This document shows, piece after piece, positions 42,446-51,820 of a stretch of 64,000 bases of DNA (positions within the stretch are counted from its first letter, which is position 1; each line of letters opens with the position of its first letter). Source of the stretch: Neptunitalea chrysea (GTDB lineage: Bacteria > Bacteroidota > Bacteroidia > Flavobacteriales > Flavobacteriaceae); assembly GCF_027924145.1 (NCBI RefSeq), contig NZ_BRVP01000011.1, positions 1 through 64,000 on the forward strand. Reading direction: 5' to 3'. The notes under the pieces are model-generated. The model was given only the letters and a program-made list of their open reading frames with translations. It did no database searches and was not told the DNA's origin. Position numbers and translations under genes: made by a program.

Positions 42446-42471
42446 AAGAGTAACCATTTCTGATTACTCTT
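42446..42471 (-). terminator. tRNA-fMet terminator supplied by element B
   Basis: AAGAGTAA (42446-42453) pairs with TTACTCTT (42464-42471), with an A-run at 42440-42447 on the plus strand (T-run for minus transcripts). It is 7 bp beyond the tRNA 3' end. Confidence 0.75.
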
Positions 42472-42477
42472 GCTTTG

Positions 42478-42550
<73 letters not shown>

Positions 42551-42700
42551 CTATTGTGAGTGCAAATATACAGTCTTTTTTTTGTTCTATCCAAACATAA
42601 AGACGAATTTTTTTCATTCTTTTGTTTAAGCATAAGGTTAAGCTATCATTAATTTTTTGCAATCACTGTATAATCAGTATTTTATCTATTTTTACGTTAT

Positions 42701-45487
42701 ATGAAAAAAATTAGCATTCTTACCACTATACTATATTTTATCCTTCAAAACCTGTTTGCACAGGAGTTACCGCCCATTATTAAGTTTGAAGCCGAACGCT
42801 ATAAAGCAGGTAATCAAAACTGGATGATTAGCCAAAATGATCAGGAATTAATGTATGTGGCTAACCATATGGGATTACTTGAGTACAATTGTTCTGTATG
42901 GAAATTATATGAATCTCCTAACGAAACTATTATTAGATCGGTGAGGGTTGTTGAAGATAAAATCTACACCGGTTGTTATATGGAGTTTGGTTTTTGGAAA
43001 GAAGGAGCTAATGGGCAATTACAGTATACCTCATTAAGTGACCAAATAAAAGATAAGGTGTTAGATGATGAACAAATATGGAATATTATATCATTTAATA
43101 AATGGATTATCTTTCAATCATTAAATCAGTTGTATATCTATAATTTAAATTCAAAAACGTTTACGGTGCACAGACCAGAAGGGGGCATCACAAAAGTATA
43201 CAACATTGGTGCCTCTGTATATTACCAAACTATTGGGAAGGGTTTGTTTGAAATTGTGAATGGAGAGGCAAAATTGATTTCGGACGCTTCTGTTTTTAAA
43301 GAAACTAAAATTGTAAATGTATTTAAGGTTAACAATGAGTTGTTAGTGCATACACAATTAGAAGGGTTGTTTCTTTTGAGTGAAGGCGAGCTACATAAAT
43401 TTACTACAGAGGTTCCTTCTAACAATATTTATAATAGTATGAAGCTTTCTAATGGTAATTATGCTTTAGGAACGGTATCAGACGGCGTGTATATTATAAA
43501 TGCAGAGGGAAAGGTTGTGTTACATATAAATCAGGAAAACGGATTAACCAATAATACGGTACTATCGTTATTTGAGGATCGGGATCATAATCTGTGGGTA
43601 GGTTTAGATAATGGTGTTAACTGTATTAATTTAAAGAGTAATGTGGCTAGTTATGAAGACGATTCAGGAATGTTGGGTACTATTTATACCTCGGTGTTAT
43701 TTGATGATAAAATCTATTTAGGAACTAATCAGGGACTTTTTTACAAGCCTTATGATAAAGATATACCCTTCACGTTTATTAGTAATACAAAAGGGCAGGT
43801 ATGGTCTTTATATGTGTATGATGATACCTTGTTTTGCGGACATGATGCAGGTACCTTTATTGTGGAAGATACTACCGCTACCCGTATTTTTTCTGAATCT
43901 GGTACTTGGAAATTTGAGCAGGTGGAAGGAACTAGCAATTTATTATATCAGGGGAATTATGCCGGACTTTCGGTATTGAAGAAATCAAATGGGAGTTGGA
44001 GCTTTAGAAATTGGATTAAAGGATTCGGATATTCAAGTAGGTATTTAGAAACGCTAGGCAATACCGTTTATGTAAGTCATGAGTATAAAGGCGTGTTTAA
44101 AGTAGTTGTGAATGCTGATTTTACGGAGGCGCTTTCTGAGGAAATGCTAGATTTTCCCAAAAAAGGAAAGAATGCGAGTATTGCAAAATATCGGGGTAAA
44201 ATATGGTATGCTAGTAGAGAAGGTGTGTTTAGTTTGGCGGGGAATAATCAACAGTTTGTAAAGAATAAGAAGCTGTCAGATGTGATGATTAATGATGGAT
44301 ATACCTCTGGTAAATTAATTGTAGATAAAACAAATAGGTTGTGGTTTTTCACAAAAAATCATATCAATTATTTTAATCATAGTAATTTTAATGATGAGTT
44401 ACTTCATCAATCAATACCAATACCTTATACATTGGCAAATACGATGTCGGGTTATGAAAATATAGCGTATTTACAAGATGATGAATATTTAATTGGTACA
44501 GTAAATGGGTATTATTTAATAAACCCTGAAGAGAGATCTACAGATTCCTATAACATCTATTTAAAAGGCATTCAAAATTATAAGCTAAACGATACAGTTA
44601 AATATCTCAATTTACATGGTGATGCAAGATTGGGTTATAAGACAAATAATCTCTTGTTTTCTTTTACCATCCCTCAATATTCAAAATATACCAATCCTGA
44701 ATACCAATTTAAATTGGAAGGATTTAATAATAACTGGAGTGAATACGGATTAGAAACAGAGGCTGAATTCAAAAACTTACCACCTGGTGATTATGTGTTT
44801 AAAGTAAGAGGAAAGGTAGGAGATAAGCTAACAGAAAACGAGGAGGTATTTTATTTTACAATACAAAAGCCATGGTTTGCTACAAATGTGGCTATCATAA
44901 GTTATTTGGTGTTATTAATTATTGTTGGTTTTGTGGTTAATTTCATTTACAAGAAAAACTATGAAGAGCAACGTTTAAAGCTTATTGAAGAAAACCATCG
45001 TAAGATGGAAATTCATCAATTAGAAACAGAACAACAGCTAATGAAAACAAAAACCGAGATGCTTGAGAAAGATATAGAGAGCAAAAATCGTGAGCTGGCT
45101 GCCTCAACATTAAACCTTATTAAAAAGAATGAAGTGTTGGCGGCTATAAAGAGCGATTTGAAAAAATTAGATTCTTCACAGAACTTAAAATCGGTTATCA
45201 GTACTATTAATGCCAACATTAATGAAGAGGATACTTGGAATCTATTTTCTGAAGCCTTTAATAATGCCGATAAAGATTTCCTTAAGAAGATTAAAGATAT
45301 ACACCCTAGCCTAACTCCAAACGATTTAAGGTTATGCGCCTATTTGAGATTGAACTTATCTTCTAAAGAAATAGCGCCACTGTTAAATATATCGGTACGA
45401 AGTGTAGAGATTAAACGATATCGTTTGCGAAAAAAGATGGAATTAGCCCATGAGCAAGGTTTAGTCGAGTACATATTGTCAATTTAA
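42701..45487 (+). CDS. Reg_prop/Y_Y_Y sensor with C-terminal LuxR-type HTH
   Basis: The 928-residue protein has a signal peptide, an N-terminal beta-propeller-like sensor (about 25-640) with repeats such as NNTVLSLFEDRDHNLWVGLD, a Y_Y_Y domain (about 655-725, NPEYQFKLEGFNNNWSEYG), one membrane helix (about 730-752), a coiled coil (about 755-815) and a LuxR-type HTH (LTPNDLRLCAYLRLNLSSKE, IAPLLNISVRSVE). It lacks histidine kinase motifs, so it is a one-protein transmembrane regulator. Its place upstream of SusC/D genes indicates control of the polysaccharide locus in response to a glycan. Confidence 0.88.
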   Translation: MKKISILTTILYFILQNLFAQELPPIIKFEAERYKAGNQNWMISQNDQELMYVANHMGLLEYNCSVWKLYESPNETIIRSVRVVEDKIYTGCYMEFGFWKEGANGQLQYTSLSDQIKDKVLDDEQIWNIISFNKWIIFQSLNQLYIYNLNSKTFTVHRPEGGITKVYNIGASVYYQTIGKGLFEIVNGEAKLISDASVFKETKIVNVFKVNNELLVHTQLEGLFLLSEGELHKFTTEVPSNNIYNSMKLSNGNYALGTVSDGVYIINAEGKVVLHINQENGLTNNTVLSLFEDRDHNLWVGLDNGVNCINLKSNVASYEDDSGMLGTIYTSVLFDDKIYLGTNQGLFYKPYDKDIPFTFISNTKGQVWSLYVYDDTLFCGHDAGTFIVEDTTATRIFSESGTWKFEQVEGTSNLLYQGNYAGLSVLKKSNGSWSFRNWIKGFGYSSRYLETLGNTVYVSHEYKGVFKVVVNADFTEALSEEMLDFPKKGKNASIAKYRGKIWYASREGVFSLAGNNQQFVKNKKLSDVMINDGYTSGKLIVDKTNRLWFFTKNHINYFNHSNFNDELLHQSIPIPYTLANTMSGYENIAYLQDDEYLIGTVNGYYLINPEERSTDSYNIYLKGIQNYKLNDTVKYLNLHGDARLGYKTNNLLFSFTIPQYSKYTNPEYQFKLEGFNNNWSEYGLETEAEFKNLPPGDYVFKVRGKVGDKLTENEEVFYFTIQKPWFATNVAIISYLVLLIIVGFVVNFIYKKNYEEQRLKLIEENHRKMEIHQLETEQQLMKTKTEMLEKDIESKNRELAASTLNLIKKNEVLAAIKSDLKKLDSSQNLKSVISTINANINEEDTWNLFSEAFNNADKDFLKKIKDIHPSLTPNDLRLCAYLRLNLSSKEIAPLLNISVRSVEIKRYRLRKKMELAHEQGLVEYILSI

Positions 45488-45700
45488 CTACTACAACAAC
45501 TGTTAAAATTACCTATACATTACCATAACAATAACGTTGTATAAGTGCTTTTTATTAACTTTTTTAACATTAATAAATTTTGTAAAAGAAAAGCGAATTA
45601 CAGTGTTTATAAGGGTTTAGAGAGGGTGTGAGGTATGTTTTTTTAACTTTTTTTCAATTGTATACTTTTTATAGCGTATAAAATTGATGATTTCGCAATT

Positions 45701-45739
45701 TATAGTTATAATTTTATGAAAACACAAATTATAACTATA
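45701..45739 (+). promoter_or_regulatory. Perfect 14-bp inverted repeat at the SusC start
   Basis: TATAGTTATAATTT (45701-45714) and AAATTATAACTATA (45726-45739) flank an 11-nt loop. The right arm ends on the A of the SusC ATG, so an RNA hairpin could hide the ribosome-binding region; it could also be an operator. Confidence 0.55.
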
Positions 45740-48700
45740 TGAAATCAAAATTGTTCTTACTCATTTTCGGTTTTATATCATATATAGGCTTTAGTCAGGA
45801 ATATGATATAAAGGGTGTCGTTTATGAGGCATCTACCGGAATGCCAATGCCGGGAGTTAATGTGGTTTTAAAAGATAATTCTAAAGGAACTTCAACAGAC
45901 TTCGACGGAAATTTTATGTTGGAAGGAATCAGTAAAGGTTCCGAACTTGTTATTAGCTATATTGGTTTTAAAAGCCAAACAATAGTGGTTATTAACGGGA
46001 ATGCACTAACCATTAAGTTGGAAGAAGACACGAATGCGTTAGATGAAGTTGTAGTAATTGGTTATGGTAAACAGAAAAAGAAAGAGGTTACCGGAGCTGT
46101 TGGTACTGTAGAAGCAGATTTGCTAGATGAGTTTAAACCGGTAAAAGTAGAGCAGGCACTGCAAGGTACTGTAGCGGGGGTTAATGTTACTACACAATCG
46201 GGTTCACCGGGTGCGGCTTTAGATATTCGTATTAGAGGGGTAGCCACTAATGGTAATAATGCTCCATTGGTTATTATCGATGGGTATGTTGGTGAACTTG
46301 GCCTTTTAAATCCGAATGATATTGAAACCATTACGGTATTAAAAGATGCGCAAGCTGCTATTTATGGTTCTGTTGGTGCAAACGGGGTAATTCTTGTGAC
46401 TACTAAAAGAGGTAGAAAAAATATGAAGCCATCTGTATCATATAATACATATTATGGTTTTCAGGAGACTTCTAAGAAGATGTCGTTATTAAATGCTACC
46501 GAATATGCATTGTTGCTAAACGAATCTTATGTTAATGGTGGTGGTGCGGCTCCATACCCTAGTATATCTGGTTTAGGAGAAGGAACTGATTGGCAAGATG
46601 AAGTTTTTGAATCGGCTCCTATTTTAAATCACGATGTAAACTTAATGGGAGGTACAGAAACAGTAACCTATGCAATTAGTGCTTCGCATTTAGATCAGGA
46701 AGGTATTGTAGGTAAAGATAAATCGGGCTTCTTACGAAATACAGCGCGTTTGGCTTTAAATGTAGATATTACTAAAAAATTAAAAGCAAGTACAAACGTT
46801 ATTTATACCTATTTTACCCGAAAAACATTAAATGAAAATGGGTTAGGCTCGGTATTGTTTAATGCAATTAACACGCCGCCAACATTATCTACTCATGATA
46901 ATGATGGTAATTATACATTAGTACCTAGTACTACAGGTTTAGGTACAGAGGTAATTAACCCCTTAGCGCAAATAGCGAATACGTTTAATGATTATAACTA
47001 TAAGAAAACAAGTGGTAATTTTGGTTTAGATTTTACTCCTATAGAGGGATTAACCTTAACGGGTCGTGTTGGTTTTAACACGTCTAACAGTGAATCGAAA
47101 TCGTTTTCTCCTGAAATCTCTTATGGAGGAAAAGTATTTGATAATACAAGAAGTTCAGTTAATCAAGGAGCAGTAAACGATAACAACTATACGTTTGACT
47201 TTTTTGCCAATTATGAGAAAACAATTGCTGATGATCATAACATTAATGTAACGCTAGGTAACACCATTTTTAAAGAATGGGGTAATGGTTTGTATGCTAC
47301 GGGATATGATATTCCTAATAACTCATGGGCTTATGCAGATATCTCTTTAGCTACAGGTGTAAGCGAAGCACAAACAAACTCTTCTTATGTGTATGATGAA
47401 AGAAGATTGTCTTACTTTGGTCGTCTGCAATACAACTACAAAGGAAAATATTTGTTCTCTGCTGTATTAAGACGTGATGCTTCTACGCGTTTTGGTCCTG
47501 AGAATAGTGAGGCTTACTTTCCGTCGTTTACGGGTGGTTGGATTATTTCAGATGAAAAATTCTTCGGAGAGTCTTCAATAGTAGACTTTGTAAAGTTAAG
47601 AGCTAGTTATGGTAAGCTTGGTAATGACCAAATTGGTAGTAATTTATATGCCGGACTTTTAGGAGGTGAAGCAACATATATTTTTGATGGTTCTTTAGTG
47701 AACGGTACAGCAATATCTACATTAGCTAATCCAGATGTAAAATGGGAAACTTCAGAAAAAATGGATTTTGGGTTAGATATTAGAATGTTTAATAACAAGT
47801 TATCATTTGTAACAGATTACTTTATTGATAACAGAAAAGATTTATTAATTTCTGGTATGCCGATATCTGGTATTGTAGGTATTGGTGCTCCTGGTGCTGG
47901 TGCTCCTACGGTAAATGCAGGTAATGTTGAGAATAAAGGATTTGAATTTGCGATTGATTATAAAGGAGAAATATCAAAAGATTTTACCTATTCTCTTGCT
48001 TATAACGCTACTTTCTTAGATAACAATGTAACAGAAGTTAATAATAGTACAGGGTATGTTGAGGGAGGTAGTTTTGGAGTGAGCCAGCCTGCACCTTCAA
48101 GAATGGAAGTAGGGAAACCAATAGGTTATTTCTTAGGATATGTAACCGATGGTATTTTCCAGAATCAAAATGAGGTTGACAATCATCCTGACCAGTCTGC
48201 ACTTGGCGCGACTGCTCAACCCGGAGATTTAAGATTTAGAGATATCAATAATGATGGAGTCATAGATGAGAATGACAGAACAAACCTTGGTAATCCAATT
48301 CCGGAGGTAACTATGGGAATGAACATTCGGTTAAATTATAAAAACTTTGATTTCTCTGTATATGGTTTTGCTTCTGTGGGTAATGATATGGTTAGAAATT
48401 ATGAAAGAACATTAAGTGATGTAAATAAACTTAATTATGTACTTGACAGATGGACCGGAGAAGGTACTAGCAATACGGTGCCAAGGGTAACCACTGCGGC
48501 AACTTCTAATACGGTACTTTCTGATTATTATGTTGAAGATGCTTCTTATTTAAGAATTCAGAACATGCAGTTAGGATATAGTCTTACCGATTTTAAAGGG
48601 TTTGAAAAAATAAGATTGTACGTAGCAGCTACTAATTTATTCACCTTTACCAAGTATAGAGGGTATGATCCGGGAGCTTCAACAGGGAATCCTATTGGTG

Positions 48701-48768
48701 GAGGTATCGATTACGGATTTTATCCGGTACCAAGAACATACATGTTAGGTCTTAACGTAAAACTATAA
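45739..48768 (+). CDS. SusC/RagA-family TonB-linked outer-membrane protein
   Basis: The 1009-residue protein has a signal peptide (MKSKLFLLIFGFISYIGFSQ), a carboxypeptidase-regulatory-like domain (about 24-95, VYEASTGMPMPGVNVVLKDN, KGTSTDFDGNF), a TonB-box-like region (DEVVVIGYGKQKKK), a plug (about 115-225) and a 22-strand-barrel-type C-terminus. It is the outer-membrane glycan importer acting with the SusD protein 10 bp downstream. It heads the operon with SusD, lipoprotein, GH16, GH3 and GH16. Confidence 0.96.
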   Translation: MKSKLFLLIFGFISYIGFSQEYDIKGVVYEASTGMPMPGVNVVLKDNSKGTSTDFDGNFMLEGISKGSELVISYIGFKSQTIVVINGNALTIKLEEDTNALDEVVVIGYGKQKKKEVTGAVGTVEADLLDEFKPVKVEQALQGTVAGVNVTTQSGSPGAALDIRIRGVATNGNNAPLVIIDGYVGELGLLNPNDIETITVLKDAQAAIYGSVGANGVILVTTKRGRKNMKPSVSYNTYYGFQETSKKMSLLNATEYALLLNESYVNGGGAAPYPSISGLGEGTDWQDEVFESAPILNHDVNLMGGTETVTYAISASHLDQEGIVGKDKSGFLRNTARLALNVDITKKLKASTNVIYTYFTRKTLNENGLGSVLFNAINTPPTLSTHDNDGNYTLVPSTTGLGTEVINPLAQIANTFNDYNYKKTSGNFGLDFTPIEGLTLTGRVGFNTSNSESKSFSPEISYGGKVFDNTRSSVNQGAVNDNNYTFDFFANYEKTIADDHNINVTLGNTIFKEWGNGLYATGYDIPNNSWAYADISLATGVSEAQTNSSYVYDERRLSYFGRLQYNYKGKYLFSAVLRRDASTRFGPENSEAYFPSFTGGWIISDEKFFGESSIVDFVKLRASYGKLGNDQIGSNLYAGLLGGEATYIFDGSLVNGTAISTLANPDVKWETSEKMDFGLDIRMFNNKLSFVTDYFIDNRKDLLISGMPISGIVGIGAPGAGAPTVNAGNVENKGFEFAIDYKGEISKDFTYSLAYNATFLDNNVTEVNNSTGYVEGGSFGVSQPAPSRMEVGKPIGYFLGYVTDGIFQNQNEVDNHPDQSALGATAQPGDLRFRDINNDGVIDENDRTNLGNPIPEVTMGMNIRLNYKNFDFSVYGFASVGNDMVRNYERTLSDVNKLNYVLDRWTGEGTSNTVPRVTTAATSNTVLSDYYVEDASYLRIQNMQLGYSLTDFKGFEKIRLYVAATNLFTFTKYRGYDPGASTGNPIGGGIDYGFYPVPRTYMLGLNVKL

Positions 48769-48778
48769 ACGATAACTC

Positions 48779-50257
48779 ATGAAAAAGTATAATGTATTAA
48801 CTATATGGGCTGTAATGGTCATGCTATTTGTAACATTTTCATGTAGCAATGATTTTGTAGAAAGAGATGCAGCGTATTCTATAGATGCAGAAAATTATTT
48901 TAACTCTGAAGACGACTATTATAATGCACTTATTGCGGTGTATGATATTTTACAATCTACCTATGTGAATGTATTAATTGGTGAGATTGCTTCTGATAAC
49001 ACGCTATGCGGAGGTGAAAGCGCGACGGACGTTGTTGGTTTCCAGCAAATAGACGATATGATTCATACCCCTATTAACGATAACCTGAAAAATCTTTGGG
49101 ACTGGAATTTTGCTGGAGTAAATAGAGCAAATTACATCATGGAGTTTAAAGATAAAACAGACTTTGATGGTAAGGAGCAAATGTTAGCAGAAACTCGTTT
49201 TCTAAGAGCTTATTTTTACTTTGAATTGGTAAAATGGTTTGGGGCTCTACCTTTAAAGGATGATGCCCGTTTTGCAATTAACGACGAGAAATCAATTCCA
49301 CGTTCTTCAGTAGAAGATGTATATGCATATATAGAAGCAGATTTATTATATGCGGTTGAAAATATGAGTACAACTGCTCCAAACGTTGGGCGTGCTACTA
49401 AAGGAGCTGCTCAGGCACTACTTGGTAAAGTATACCTGTACCAAGAGAAATTTACGGAGTCTGCAGCGGTACTTGAAGATGTAATTACCTCAGGAAACTA
49501 TTCGTTAGTAAGCGATTTTTCTACATTGTTTGAAGAAGAACAAGAAAATGGAGTAGAGTCGGTATTTGAAATTCAGTATACGGATGTTGAAGGAGCAGGG
49601 TTTGGTTGTTTGCAATGCAGTGAAGGGAATGTGGCTGTTGGTTTTAATGGGATTAGAAATTATGACGGACCTACATTTTCATCAGGGTATAGTTTTAATA
49701 TCCCGACTGCAGAAGCGTATAGTGCTTTTGATAGTGATGACATGAGAAGAGATTATACGGTACTTGACATAGAAGCATGGGCAGCTCAAACAGGAGCTAC
49801 TTACGGAACAGGATATGAGCATACAGGGTATTTTAATAGAAAGTATTTGCCTCGTACCAGAAGTAGTGATGCACAGTCTGATCTTAATCTTACTAATCCT
49901 AATAACTACAGAGCTATTCGGTATGCAGATGTATTACTAATGGCTGCTGAGGCTAATAATCGTGGAGGAATAAGTGATACAAAAGCGCAAGCGTATTTAA
50001 ACATGGTAAGAGAACGTGCTTTTGGAGATAGCAATCATAATATTTCTGTTACAGGAAACTCGTTGACAGATTATATTTATGAGGAGAGAAGATTAGAACT
50101 AATGGGAGAAGGTCACCGTTTCTTTGATTTGGTAAGAACCGGAAAGGCAGCTCAAAACATAGATGGATTTACAGCCGGTAAGAATGAGATATTCCCGGTT
50201 CCTTATGAAGAGATACAATTTTCTAACGGAAATTGGGTGCAAAACCCTAACTACTAA
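48779..50257 (+). CDS. SusD/RagB-family outer-membrane lipoprotein
   Basis: The 492-residue lipoprotein has a lipobox-like signal (MLFVTFSCSNDFVERD) and the SusD pattern: DYYNALIAVYDILQST, FLRAYFYFELVKWFGALPL, RYADVLLMAAEANNRGG and the C-terminal IYEERRLELMGEGHRFFDLV with RTGK. It caps the SusC importer and binds oligosaccharides on the cell surface. It follows SusC by 10 bp and precedes the lipoprotein by 12 bp. Confidence 0.95.
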   Translation: MKKYNVLTIWAVMVMLFVTFSCSNDFVERDAAYSIDAENYFNSEDDYYNALIAVYDILQSTYVNVLIGEIASDNTLCGGESATDVVGFQQIDDMIHTPINDNLKNLWDWNFAGVNRANYIMEFKDKTDFDGKEQMLAETRFLRAYFYFELVKWFGALPLKDDARFAINDEKSIPRSSVEDVYAYIEADLLYAVENMSTTAPNVGRATKGAAQALLGKVYLYQEKFTESAAVLEDVITSGNYSLVSDFSTLFEEEQENGVESVFEIQYTDVEGAGFGCLQCSEGNVAVGFNGIRNYDGPTFSSGYSFNIPTAEAYSAFDSDDMRRDYTVLDIEAWAAQTGATYGTGYEHTGYFNRKYLPRTRSSDAQSDLNLTNPNNYRAIRYADVLLMAAEANNRGGISDTKAQAYLNMVRERAFGDSNHNISVTGNSLTDYIYEERRLELMGEGHRFFDLVRTGKAAQNIDGFTAGKNEIFPVPYEEIQFSNGNWVQNPNY

Positions 50258-50269
50258 ACGAGATATAAC

Positions 50270-51817
50270 ATGAGAAAAATAAATATTTTAATGTATATAA
50301 TTGCCCTCATTTCTTTTGTAGGGTGTACTGAAGATGATTTTGACACAGCTTTCTTAGAGGATGTGGATGCACCTTCAAATTTATCGGCCTTGTTAACCGT
50401 TACACAAGATAACACAGGTTTGGTAAGCATAAAGCCAGATGGTGAAGGGGTTACGTTGTATACAGTAGATTTTGGAGATAGTTCAGATACTGCTGATGTA
50501 ACTCCTGGAAATAAGGCTCAACACAATTACTCAGAAGGGTCTTATGCCGTAACGGTTATGGCAACAGGTGTTACAGGTTTAACTACTGTTTTAACTAAAG
50601 ATGTTGATGTAACCTTTGTGGCTCCTGAAGATTTAGTGGTTGATGTAGCAGAAGTAACGGGAGATCCGTTCTCTTTTACAGTGAGTGCAACGGCTACATA
50701 TGAAACGTATTTTGATGTAACTTTTGGAGAAGATGATACGTTAGAGGCAGTTCAGTTTAACGAAGGTGATGTGGTTCCGTACACATATGCCAATACTGGG
50801 GTGTATATAGTTACCGTAACTGCTTACAGTGGTGGCACCGCTACAACAGTATATACCGAAGAAGTGGAGGTGTATAATCCACTAATATTGCCAATAACTT
50901 TTGAGTCGGCTACATTGAATTATACCTTTACAGATTTTGGTAATGCGTACGGAGCCGTAGTGGCTAATCCGTCAATTGGCGGAGCTAATACAAGTGCTAC
51001 AGTGGGTCAGTTTACTAAAATAGTAGGCGCTGAAACATGGGCGGGTACGTATTTACAATTAGACGAGCCAGTTGATTTTACTTCGAGCACATTCTTAAGC
51101 GTTAAATCGTATTCACCTATTGCAGGGGCTACAGTTTTATTAAAGCTTGAAAATGCTAATGACGGTGCGGTGTTTATAGAGAGTACAACCACAACAACTG
51201 TAACAAACGAGTGGGAAACATTGTACTTTGATTTTACAGGAGTAGACCCGACGGTAGACTATCATAAGGTTGTTATTTTCTATGATTTTGGAAATGTAGG
51301 AGATGGTTCGGTATACTATTTTGATCAAGTAGAGTTAAGCACTGGGAACCCTAGTTTAGAATTACCGGTTACTTTTGAAAATTCTTTAATTTCTTATACG
51401 TTCACTAATTTTGGTAATGCTACGTCTCAGTTAGTTGCTAATCCTGCTTCCGATGCAGTGAATAGCAGTCCTACGGTTGCAGAGTTTTACAAACCTGATT
51501 ACGCAGAGACTTGGGCGGGCTCATATTTAGAGCTTGATAATTATATAGACTTTAGTAGCCAGACTAAAATAGCCATCAAGTCATGGTCGCCTACAGTAGG
51601 TACTACAGTATTAATGAAATTAGAGAATGTTGATGCTTCTGTAGTAGCAGAGGTATCTGCAACAACAACAGTAGCAAATGGATGGGAAGAATTAGTATTC
51701 GATTTTTCTTCTGCTAATTTATCGGCTCAATATGTAAGAGTTGTAGTGTTCTATGACTTTGGATTTAATGGTACCGAAGGTTATTACTATTTTGACGATA
51801 TAAAACTTACAAACTAA
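50270..51817 (+). CDS. PKD-like surface lipoprotein, probable glycan-binding protein
   Basis: The 515-residue protein has a lipobox (LISFVGCTEDD, Cys19), two PKD-like domains (about 30-115 and 118-200) and two tandem C-terminal domains of about 150 residues. The latter start LPITFESATLNYTFTDFGNA and LPVTFENSLISYTFTNFGNA, with near-parallel LKLENAN and FYDFG stretches. These resemble carbohydrate-binding modules of laminarin PUL lipoproteins. It lies between SusD and GH16 genes, where surface glycan-binding proteins usually sit. It has no catalytic motif. Confidence 0.75.
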   Translation: MRKINILMYIIALISFVGCTEDDFDTAFLEDVDAPSNLSALLTVTQDNTGLVSIKPDGEGVTLYTVDFGDSSDTADVTPGNKAQHNYSEGSYAVTVMATGVTGLTTVLTKDVDVTFVAPEDLVVDVAEVTGDPFSFTVSATATYETYFDVTFGEDDTLEAVQFNEGDVVPYTYANTGVYIVTVTAYSGGTATTVYTEEVEVYNPLILPITFESATLNYTFTDFGNAYGAVVANPSIGGANTSATVGQFTKIVGAETWAGTYLQLDEPVDFTSSTFLSVKSYSPIAGATVLLKLENANDGAVFIESTTTTTVTNEWETLYFDFTGVDPTVDYHKVVIFYDFGNVGDGSVYYFDQVELSTGNPSLELPVTFENSLISYTFTNFGNATSQLVANPASDAVNSSPTVAEFYKPDYAETWAGSYLELDNYIDFSSQTKIAIKSWSPTVGTTVLMKLENVDASVVAEVSATTTVANGWEELVFDFSSANLSAQYVRVVVFYDFGFNGTEGYYYFDDIKLTN

Positions 51818-51820
51818 AAA

